NCBI RefSeq assembly: GCF_030463535.1
Contig: NC_132893.1
Coordinates: 36,383,337 to 36,447,336 of the forward strand
Length of the DNA stretch: 64,000 bases
Reading direction: 5' to 3'
From: Salminus brasiliensis
Lineage: Eukaryota; Chordata; Actinopteri; Characiformes; Bryconidae
The position numbers and the translations under genes are program-made. The notes under the pieces were generated by a model. It saw nothing but the letters and a program-made list of their open reading frames with translations, was not told the origin of the DNA and searched no databases. Numbering within the stretch: position 1 is the first letter of the stretch; the number at the start of each line of letters is the position of its first letter. This document shows positions 33,701 to 45,536 of the stretch, piece after piece.

Positions 33701-36700
33701 AGAGCTCTTCTAATGAGCTGCTCATGGCGGACTGGTGTCGGATCCCACCGCTGGACGGATTCTATGACGCTGTGACTCCAGTAGTAGGTTTACTCAGGTT
33801 GCTCAGCCAGAGAGCCTCCAAGGCTCTCAAACGCTGATCAGAGGTCTAGGAGAGGTCTACTGGACAACGAGTCACAGCAAGCTGAGGAAAGCCCAGAATC
33901 CCTCCCAAACCACAAACATCATGAGAGACACTGTGCCCAAACCCAGCAGTGACCAGAAAAGAGATCTACTCATTCCCTAAACACAGAGATGGAAAATTCA
34001 GGTTCAGAAAGTAAAAAACTTTCCATCTGTCTGGGCAGCTCTGGGCAGCTCCGGGCAGCTCCGGGCAGCAAACTCTTGAGGAACCTTCTGAACCTGAACT
34101 TTCCAACTCTGCTTCAGTAAGAGCCTATCCAGCAGCCTAATCAACATTATTCACGTCACGTGTGCGTGATTCTGGTTCATCAGAGTATATACACTATATG
34201 GACAAAAGTATTGGGACACCTGCTCCTTCATTGTTTCTTCTGAATTAATGTTATTAAAAGAGTTGATCCTGCTTCTGTTGGAGTAACTGTCTCTACTGTC
34301 CAGAGATGAAGACTTTCTACTAGATTCTGGAGGAGCATTGCTGTGGGATTTGATTGCATTCAGCGAGAAAAGTGTTAGTGACAGCAAGATCCCACCGCAT
34401 CATCCCCAACTCATCCTAAAAGTACTGGATGGAGCTCCACCACCATCATTCCAGAGAACACAGTTCTTCCACTGCTCCACAGCTCAATGCTGGGGGGCTT
34501 TACACCCCTCTAGTATATAACAATATTTCAATAATACTGTATATATATGTTTAATAAAATTTGAACATACAGTACATATGTGCAGGAACATCCTGGAGTC
34601 CCTGCCTCTAGAAGCAGAACTGGACAGCCCTTCATGTACTGGCTACATTCATGCTAACTGATACTCTGCTGAAGGTTTGAGTAAACGGAGTCAGAACTGG
34701 CACCAACCTGGGCTTCACTGCGGACACTCTGGCCGAGCGGACGGAAGCTGAAGATTGAGGGATGGTCGGTTCCTCAAAGGGGTTTGTGGAAGCAGGTTCC
34801 TCAGAGGCGCTCCACTCAGACTGGTTTGTGGAGGACACGCCCTCAGACAGAGGTTCCTCTCGAGGTTTTGAGGCTGTGCTCACTTTACCAGTCCTGGCTT
34901 TCGGAACTGGCATCTGTTCCTTCATCTCCCTCTCCTTCTTCTTCCTCTCCTCCTCCTCCCTCATCTCCCTCTCCTTCTTCTTCCTCTCCTCCTCCTCCCT
35001 CATCTCCCTCTCCTTCATCTCCCTCTCCTTCTTCTTCCTCTCCTCCTCCTCCCTCATCTCCCTCTCCTTCTTCTTCCTCTCCTCCTCCTCCCTCATCTCC
35101 CTCTCCTTCATCTCCCTCTCCTTCTTCTTCCTCTCCTCCTCCTCCCTCATCTCCCTCTCCTTCTTCTTCCTCTCCTCCTCCTCCCTCATCTCCCTCTCCT
35201 TCATCTCCCTCTCCTTCTTCTTCCTCTCCTCCTCCTCCCTCATCTCCCTCTCCTTCTTCTTCCTCTCCTCCTCCTCCCTCATCTCCCTCTCCTTCCTCTT
35301 CCTCCCCTCCATCTCCACACTCCGTCTTTCTTCCTCCAACCTCACTCTCTCCTTCTCCTTTCTCTCCTCTGCCTCACGTATTCTCTTCTCCTCCTCCTCC
35401 TCCTCTCTCTTCCTCTCCACTTTCACCCTCTCCTCTTCTTCACAGACTCGCTGTGCTTCTGCTCTCTTTCGTTTCGCTGCCTCCTCTTGCTCTGCCACGC
35501 TCTTCCTCCGTCGCTCTTCCTCCTCCCTGACCCTTTTCTCCTCTGCCAGCCTCTTTTTCTCCTCCTCCTCCTTCCTAATCCTCCCTTCTTCCTCCACCCT
35601 CTTCCTCTTCTCCTCAGCTACCTTCCTAACCTTTTCCTCTTCCTCAGCCTTCCTCCTCTGCTCTTCTGCCTCCCTCTCCATCCTCATCCTCTCTCTCTCT
35701 TCCTCAGCCTTCCTCCTCTGCTCTTCTGCCTCCCCCTCCATCCTCATCCTCTCTCTCTCTTCCTCAGCCTTCCTCCTCTGCTCTTCTGCCTCCCTCTCCA
35801 TCCTCATCCTCCTCTGCTCTTCTGCCTCCCTCTCCATCCTCACCCTCTCTCGCTCTTCCTCAGCCTTCCTCCTCTGCTCTTCTGCCTCCCTCTCCATCCT
35901 CATCCTCTCTCGCTTTTCCTCAGCCTTCCTCCTCTGCTCTTCTGCCTCCCTCTCCATCCTCACCCTCTCTCGCTCTTCCTCAGCCTTCCTCCTCTGCTCT
36001 TCTGCCTCCCTCTCCATCCTCACCCTCTCTCGCTCTTCCTCAGCCTTCCTCCTCTGCTCTTCTGCCTCCCTCTCCATCCTCATCCTCTCTCGCTCTTCCT
36101 CAGCCTTCCTCCTCTGCTCTTCTGCCTCCCTCTCCATCCTCATCCTCTCTCTCTCTTCCTCAGCCTTCCTCCTCTGCTCTTCTGCCGCCCTCTCCATCCT
36201 CATCCTCTCTTGCTCTTCTTCAGTCTTCCTCCTCTGTTCTTCCAATTCCCTCGCCCTCCTCATCCTCTCTTCCTCAATCTTCCTCCTCTGCTCTTCTGCC
36301 TCTCTTTCTTTTCTCTGTCGCTCTTCCTCCTCTCTCTCAGCCCTTATCCTCTCCTCCTCAGCTCTCTCTCGTCTCAGCTCCTCCATCGACCCGTGTCCGG
36401 AGCTGGTCAGGCTGAGGGTGGAGCCTTTATCTTCAGGCTCCTCCATGTAAACGTGGCTGCCGTTGATGCACACCTGTGGGGGACCACCCTGCTTGAAGGT
36501 GAAGCCGCTCTGGGAGGCTTTGCTGTCCGTGCTGCCGTTGCGTTTGTGTGTGAGGAACTTAAATTTCTTCTTCCCTTTAAAGAGAGACAGAAACGTTTAT
36601 ATTCACTGTGTTACACCCTGCCACTGTTGGGCCCTTGAGCAAGACCCCTAACCCACCTCTGCTTCCCGGGGGCCGATGCAATGACTGTCCACCACTCTAA

Positions 36701-38636
36701 CTCGTGTGCTAACTGAACGTTCTACTGAAGATCCTCAGATTCATTTCAGCTGCTCACCAAACTCTCACCGCCGGCTTCATTCATGTGCAGTGTTTTTGCG
36801 TGACGGTGTGGTGTTCTGAATCACTAATAGCACTAATAGCAACATGCAAATGAGGAGTAGTGCCTGGTGTGAGACTGCTGTGTGTGCATCTGCCTCTCTG
36901 ACTCTCAGATTTCAGACACTGAAGACATAATTACCCTCAGGAGACTCTGCGTTGAGGCCGGAGGAGCTGCTGGACGCGATGGCCGAGTCTCTCTCTGGGA
37001 AGGAGCTCAGGGTGGACATGGACTGAGACGTGTTGCGGTGCAGGCTGGCTTTAGGAGCAAACAGAGACTTCAGTTTGTTTTTCTTCTTCTTCTCTGAGGA
37101 GGCCGGCCCCTCCTCTTCCTCTCCCTCGCTGTCAGTCAGGATCTGGGTGACGGAGGGGACAATGGCGGAGGCGGAATCGGACAGGCCCTCCTTCTTCTTG
37201 CCTCGGAGCTTGTCCTTCAGCTTGCCGATTTTGGAGCGGGACTTGTCCTGGCCGGACAGGTCGAACATGCTGACGGACATGCTGCCCTTCAGGAACTGGA
37301 TGTCCAGCTGGATCTCTCCTCGGTCCTTCTCCGGCTTGCCGGGTTTCCCAAACAGTTTGAACCATCTGTAAAAAAAAAAAAAAGACACAGCATGACGTTC
37401 TGCAGGTGTGTTCTCTCCAGTACCAGGATCCCAGCGTTACTAAAGCACCACATTAACACACACTGAACTGCACTGAACATGGTTTCCTGACATTCCTGAT
37501 TTTATTAAGTTCATTATTTAACATTGGTGTGTTTATTATTCTGGATTCTGATGCTGTTATAAAAGCACTAATCCACGGTACGCTCGGCTAGTGCTGAGTA
37601 CAGTTCTGCAATACACACCTTACACCAGAGCGGGGCGATATGGAAACATTTTAGATCACAATATTTAAAGATACAATATTTATCACATGTATTCATCAAG
37701 TAGACAAAAACAGCACCAACAGCGTTTAACTGCTATCCAAACACTCTCCTATACGGAGTGCTGTGATTTTTACTAAAAATATACTTCACTCCGTTAAATT
37801 AAATACAGAATACACTCCTTGTAATGAAACGTGCAGATAACCGGTGCTCTGTAAGCACTGACGATATCCACGATAAACTCAAAGCATACTGTGTACCATG
37901 ATAACACAATTTATCAGCTCTACCCTACTCTACTGAAAATCTACTGAATACAATATAATAAAAACTATATTCAACATTTGACTCAATTCTTCTTTGTTAA
38001 TAATAACAACTGCAATAAACAGCAGTTTTCGGTGTAGTTAGCTAAAAGGAGGCTGTGATTTCCAAACAGTGAAACCTCAGAATCAGCTCAGTGGATGGTA
38101 ACAGCTCGGTGCATTAAGTTAAGCATATTATTATTAGATATTATGTTTTTTTCACAGAAAGATGTAAAACAACTTTATAATATAAAGACACGGGTTTGAG
38201 AGTTTGAGATAAATGTAGTTTTCTACACTAAAATCAAAAGGTCAGATATGGACTTTATGGAGATTCAGCTTCTCTGTGTTTAAAACAGATCTGAGGGTTT
38301 TTTTGCTACACTGATCAACAGAAATCACACCGCACTCATCCACTCATCCACTCATCCACTCATCCACTCATCCACTCATACACTCATCCATCATTCATGT
38401 GTGTGTTCATGTGTTTAGTTTATTTTTACGTGTATATTTAATGAATCATGTGAAAAATAATTATATTTAATTAAAATATAAATAATATTACATTTACATC
38501 AAAAGGTTGGTATATTCATTGATTCAGGTAAATTCATCAGCAGCGTTCGTTCTGACTGACCCTGGATCCCAAAACTAAACCAGAAACTAACAATCACTGA
38601 AACACTTTCATATGACTGTAAACACTCCTAAATGAT

Positions 38637-38692
<56 letters not shown>

Positions 38693-39555
38693 GTAATGCT
38701 GAGTGAAAATGTGCTACGCTGCTATAACTTAATCTCTTTGTTGGGTGCGGTCTGCATGAACACTGAACCTCTGCACAGATCATATTCTAATTCTATTTCA
38801 ATTAAATTCATTTATTTCCAAATCTTGAATCTTAAATTTGAGGAAAATAAATAATAAAACTAATAATAATAGAAAAGAGGATATCAACCACCACAACAAC
38901 AACAATAATAATAATAACTTTTAGTTGATAGAGCGTATTTACAAGCACAAGGTTGCTTTAGAAACGCTGCACATTAATTACTAAATAACTCCAGAATCAT
39001 TTTTGTTACCTGAAGAACGAGGTTTAAAAAGAGATTTATCTACAGAACAAACCTTTAAAACCTTTAACTAAACGTTTCCTAGAAACTTTAAAGTATTTAG
39101 AGGTTCTTTAAACTTAAAACGGCTTCTTCACATGTATCCATCCCACTTCCACCAGCAGCTCTCTGAAGACCCTCTGAAGCTTCTGTTTCTCAGTTTCAGC
39201 TGGATGTTTTTTAATGTGGCTCTAATTTCTTATCCAACTTCCTCAGAACCTCCAAAACCCACAAAACGTCTCCAGCTGTCAGGACTCTCAGCTGGACACA
39301 TCAGTGCTGAAATCAGCAACTTCTGAAGCATTTGGGCAACAAAGTTCCTCCTGACCCACAGGAAATGGGCTTCTTTCCTAGAAAGTCAGCTGATCTTCTC
39401 CAGGAAACAGACGCATGTGGGTCCAGTCAGGCTGAAGGGTCATTAGGTACAGAAAAGCACAGCACACACACTCCTACACCAACCAGCAGCCTTACAGCAC
39501 TCAGCACCAGCCCACCATGAAGGCACTGTTCATAACCTGCCCATAAAGGGTGTGT

Positions 39556-39586
<31 letters not shown>

Positions 39587-40638
39587 GTGGACCTGAGCAG
39601 GTGTGTGTTTAAGTACCTTTAGCATGGAAATAGTATCACCAACAGGGAGCAGGACAAAATGAAAAACACAAGGCCTAGAACGGACCCCTGAGGGACACCA
39701 CGGGTCGAGGATGTAGACGACTGATGGTCTGAAGAAGCAGTTTAGTGAAAAGTATCATGACTGATCTCTGACTCCAGATTCAGTGGATCAATAAAGGCCC
39801 GTTTGGTTCATGACATGTTTATTTAGTTTACAACAGGAGATGCTAGGCTAATGCTGCTAACAAACACTTTCTGGACCTAGATCAGCCAGCAGTGCTCACC
39901 TCTCTGAACACACCCATGATTCATGAATCTCCCGAATGCTGTAGAAATTCTCTTAACCTCTTCCTTCATTTCTAAAGTAGTTACAGAAAAAAGCAAATAC
40001 ATGAAGATTCCACGTGTTGATGGACGGGAGATTGGTGACCGTCTAAATACAGTGTCTGTTAGCAGTGCTAGCCTAGCACCTCCTGTCCTGCTCACAGATA
40101 CCGAACCCGACTCGGCTGATCGACTGAATCTGCTGTTTTCAATCATGACTGTCTGATTTTGCTGAACTGCTCCTTTAAATCATCAGTAATCCACTGAAGT
40201 ATGTGGAGAATTTTAAGAAAATGGGTGGAACTCCCCTTTAGGTCATGTGGCTCAGTGAGAAATCCTGCTTTATGAAAAGAAGAGCCGGTCGTCTCAGCTC
40301 CGGATAAAGACAAGCTGAAAGTGGTGTAGAGGTGCTGAACAGCAGTAAGTTAATTATGCTAATTAACCTAATTAACCTAATTAAGCGCATTTACGGTCAT
40401 TACACTGAAAGAGTACAAAGACATTCTTCTTTTCTCAAATCCCAGTTTTAAAAGCCAGGGTCAACCATGCTACAGCGCCCTCTGGAGCAGAGAGGCTTAT
40501 GGAACTTGCTCCAGCAGCTTAGCAGACTCGGGTATCGACCCCACAACCCTGTGGGTGGAGAGTTCTGGGGATAGGAGAAGAGCAGACACTGAGAGGAAAA
40601 AACTGATCCATAGAAAGCACCAGAATAGTCAGGGTTAG

Positions 40639-40688
<50 letters not shown>

Positions 40689-41083
40689 CCATTCGAGAGT
40701 GGAATTCAGACAGACAGACAGACAGTGAGATGAGGGGGTAAACCGGGGTCTTGTTGTTATTAATTTATATGATGAACCGTCTGGAATGACCTCCTCCTCT
40801 CTGACCAGCAGGACCTCCAGACCCTCAACCCAACACTCCTCCTACACACACTGCAGACTGCAGCCAGGCCTAACACTCAAACCACTGCAGTCTCGTGTCC
40901 CGACCTGCCCCTACCTGCCCCAACCCGCCCCACTGAGCTGACAGATCGCTGAGGGAGGACGGTTCTCCTCCCTCCAGTTCTCCAACCGCTCATCGCTCAG
41001 TCACGCCAGCTTACACAACCAGGGAGTGTTCCTTCTGCTCAAACTCACAGAACCTTAAAATCAGCCCCTAAGCTGATGTACTG

Positions 41084-41133
<50 letters not shown>

Positions 41134-43077
41134 CTATACAATCAGTACACTGCTGCTGAGACACAATTAACATTTACTGCTGTCAATCAACCAACCTCTG
41201 GACCATTACTGATCAGTCAATAACACCCACTGATCACCCTGCATTCCTCTAGACGGAGCGCGTAGATCACACCAACATCATACAGCATTTATAAAACGGA
41301 AACAATGAACTACAAAAAAGTCTATGTGGACATTTCTTCATAAAAGGCCATCACTCTATGGACAAAAGTATTGGGACACCTGCTCATTCATTGCTCCTTC
41401 TGAAATCAAGAGTACTAAAAGAGCTGATCCTGCTTCTGTTGGAGTAACTGTCTCTACTGTCCAGAGAAGAAGACTTTCTACTAGATTCTGGAGGAGGAGC
41501 ATTGCTGTGAGGATTTGATTGCATTCAGCGACAAGAGCGTTAGTGAGCTCAGGATGTTGAATGGATGATTCACCCAACACCCCAACACCTCATCATCAAC
41601 TCCCCAACTCATCCCATTGAAAAGTACTGGTTGGAGCTCCTCCACCATCACTCCAGAGAACACGGCTCCTCCACTGCTCCACAGCTCCTCAATGCTGGGG
41701 GGCTTTATACCCCTCTAGCCCACGCCTGGCATTAGGCAGCATGGAGCCAATAGGGTCATGATGTTGATCTGCTCTACAGGGACTAGACAAGCTGTGTGTG
41801 CATTTGCACATCTGTGTCAGCAATGGGTGCAGATTGAAGTAGCTGAAGGTCTTTATTAGAAGGGGTTCTGGTGGCGAGCCTTTAAAGTCTGTGAGCAGCA
41901 CTGCGGTCACTCTTGGGACGGACCCGGAGAGCCTCAAGCTCAGTGTCCTATTTGTCCAGCGGGAAACTACAGAAACAAACAAACAAACAAACAGCCGTGA
42001 CGGCCCCTCTGTGTGTTCGGTGTCCGACATGTTTAACTCAAGCAAATCATGCCAGGAATCATAACTGACCACTATTATGGATACTGACCAATCCTGTGGT
42101 TCCTAAACTCCACACAGGTCCCATTTCTGCTCCAGCTGAATGTTTTAGGATTTGGGATGAAGCTGAAACATGGGTGATCCAGGGAGCTCTGAGGAACAGA
42201 CAGAGAGAACAGGACTGACGGCTGAAGTGCTGCTGTACGGCGGGGCAGTGGAGAAGGGGAAGTGGCCGTTTGTGAAGCAGGAAGTTTCATCAGATCCTGG
42301 GTGTTGGCTCTGAGTTCAGATAATAAAGTTAATGATGCGAGCACGACTCACACCCCTCACCCCCCCCCCCACACACACACACCCCTCAGCAGGGCTGGGC
42401 ATCAAAACTGGCCAAACTACTAGTCAACCCTACCATTCCAAACCTCCTGAGCAGTCTGCCTCGAGTCAGTACGCTCACTGGGAGAGTCAGGGGTCAGAAT
42501 GTGCTGTTGGTCAGGGTTGATGAGGAACAGGCTTCCCTGTGCAGAACAGCTTCCTCCAGAACATTAAACAATAGATACAGGTTTGATCTCCAGTGATGCC
42601 ACAGTCATCCGTGTCGGGGGTCTCAGGATCATGCTGATGCTCCACTGACTGGAACAGGTGGAGAAGGGCGTCTCCGTCATTCCCACTCCGGGCCGGAGCG
42701 CTGCTGCTGCTACTGCACTATGGAGGTTTGGTGGTGGAGCTGCAGGAGGAGAACCTCTCTCCAGAACTGCTGTGTAACGCTGCAGAACCCATAGAGTCAT
42801 ATTAGTGTAAAATCCTGTAGTGTTACTCTACCGCCTCAGCCCACATGCTGCTACACCTTCAGATCAAGCTTCTGCAGCTCTCACACTGTCCAGAAATGCA
42901 GGTGTGCAGCTGACCATGAGTATTATGTCAGTGGTGCGTTAGTTAAGACGTCTGTGTAACTCTGAACATCAATCCCTCCAGAATCCAGAGGACGCCAATT
43001 CTGCAAATTTCATCTTTTGCTTACAGCTTTAGAGATTGGGGGCGGGGGGGTGGGCAGTAGAGAGAGTAACTGTTCCT

Positions 43078-43133
<56 letters not shown>

Positions 43134-43235
43134 TAAAGAAGAAGGAAGAATAAACACCATCAATAACATGTCGCCATGATTCACGTTTCAATATCAGCCT
43201 TTATCTTCCTGAAAATAACAGTGACCTGACACACG

Positions 43236-43279
<44 letters not shown>

Positions 43280-43372
43280 CGTAGAAAGAAAAGGGAAGAT
43301 GGCACAAGGCCTTCTCCTTGATGTACTTAATAACAAAGCTGCACCTGCATGCATGCGCACACGCGCGCACAC

Positions 43373-43458
<86 letters not shown>

Positions 43459-43605
43459 ATCAGTTTTCTGTACTCGTGTGGAGATTCAGCTCTGAAGGAG
43501 AGTCAGATTTCTGACTCATCAATATCATAATTACTGCTGTAAAGACAGATCTATTAGCAGGTTCACAGCTATTCTTTTTTGTTACTAAAACAGTAATAAT
43601 AACAA

Positions 43606-43642
<37 letters not shown>

Positions 43643-44861
43643 ATGAACATTTCTTAAAGAAAAAAAAAAACACAACCAACAAAAACCCAGCCCAGCAGGC
43701 AGGGAAACTCCCCACACCAAAGTTCTTAAGATAGCTCAGTATCTCGTCCTATTAGTGGCAAAAAGTCCCTCTCAGCCTGACAGACGTCAGAGACTCTCAG
43801 TGGTGAACTCAGAAAGCCTTCAAGCCACAATATAGAGCCGCTCAGCGGCCGACCCAAAGAGCCTCCGGCCCGCAACATAGAGCCGCTCAGCGGCCGACCC
43901 AAAGAGCCTCCGGCCCGCAACATAGAGCCGCTCAGCGGCCGACCCAAAGAGCCTCCGGCCCGCAATATAGAGCCGCTCAGCGGCCGACCCAAAGAGCCTC
44001 CGGTCCGCAATATAGAGTCTAGTCTCCCAGCATCTGGCCCAGACAACAGCTTGATCCTGGACACGTCACAGACAGGGAATAACAGCAGTACCAGGTAGCT
44101 CTGAGCTCTGAGCTCTTTACTGAACAACTGCTCCTCAAATAAAACATGAGCTGTAATTGAGGAAAGGCAGAAATGTGCTCATGCATTGCCGTTATCCAAG
44201 CAAAATAAAAGTCCCCAATAAAAACAGACGACGAGACGCTTTCAGACGGCAGGTTCACTTACCGCCTCACATTTATTTACTGATTTTAAATGTGATCTGA
44301 TCTGTGAGGAACACCCTGAGCCGAACGGCTGTGATGGGTTAGATCCTGAGGTGAAGGCCGAGCTCACACAGGATTTAACAGTGGTTAGTGATGAGGGTAA
44401 CAGCCAGAACCCAAAATAACCTCCATGCAGCCTCTGTTCAGCTTCCGTTAGCATTCACCACAAACAACGAACTATTCACACCGAGGCGCTGCCCTTAGCT
44501 CCAGAGCTAGGAGGATTTACCGAGGGGTTTAAAACCTGACCTTCAACGATTATAACAGCAGCTCGGCTCTAATCAGACACTCCCAGAGTTTACCAACTGC
44601 AGGGTTTCCATAAAGCTCTGATAAAACTGATAACACCATGCGAACGGCTACATTAGCTTAACCAAAGGGCCAGGAGGCCTTCTGAGGAGACACACACTCT
44701 AAAGCCGACCTGCTCTGGTTCAGCACCTTTAGGATCAGTGGAGGCTTATCCAGAGGCCTCTGAGCTCTGAGCACTGCCAGCACACACTTCTACAACCACA
44801 CACACCCAACCACTCAGAGATACAGCCACTCTTATAGGCATCGGCGAACAACATGATTTCT

Positions 44862-44903
<42 letters not shown>

Positions 44904-45489
44904 GAGAAGCAGAAAACAATGATATTAGAATAAACACTAATAATAACACTCCTACAGAAAGTGGTGGTGGTTCTCCATCACTGTGTTCATCATTAGAACA
45001 TCTCCAGAGTTCTCCTCATGGAGTCTAGTATTATTTAGAGTTCTCCTCAGATCAACACCTGGTTTGGTGGTAAATCAGGGCTTAATGATGGTAAATCAGG
45101 TGAGCTGCTGCTGCTGCTGCTGATGGAGGTGAACACATCCTCCACGCTGTGCTGGCTGGACTGGGGGGCGTCCAGGAGAAACCCTGGAGGAACCGAGCTC
45201 TGTTCTTCAGACTAGCTCACCGACAAGATCTCACTGCTTTCTTTGAGAAGCTCTTGTTTCTCCTTTTTACTGGATTCATGTTCAGCTGCTTTATCTGTTC
45301 TGATGAGATCTGGAGCTTCTACAGTAGAACCCTATTATAACATTAATAAGCGGTTGGAGCTGCAGGATGAGGGACACGTCCTTATTCCCACTAGAGACAG
45401 AAAAGTGTTCTGCTGTCATTTCTGAGTAGAACCGTTCTTCTATGTAGAACAAAGAAACCACTCTGGGTACTACAGGTTTCCTCTACTGC

Positions 45490-45536
<47 letters not shown>

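Noticed and set aside
34762-36638. Long plus-strand open frames (up to 562 codons), rich in Ser/Leu or Pro/Leu
   Set aside because: They are antisense shadows of the repeat-coded rab11fip1 exon 3. Compositional bias of the GAG/AGG-rich repeats keeps all frames open, and there are no domains or splice sites.
41689-42072. 127-codon minus-strand open frame
   Set aside because: It overlaps a MITE and intronic DNA of rab11fip1, and no homology was recognised.
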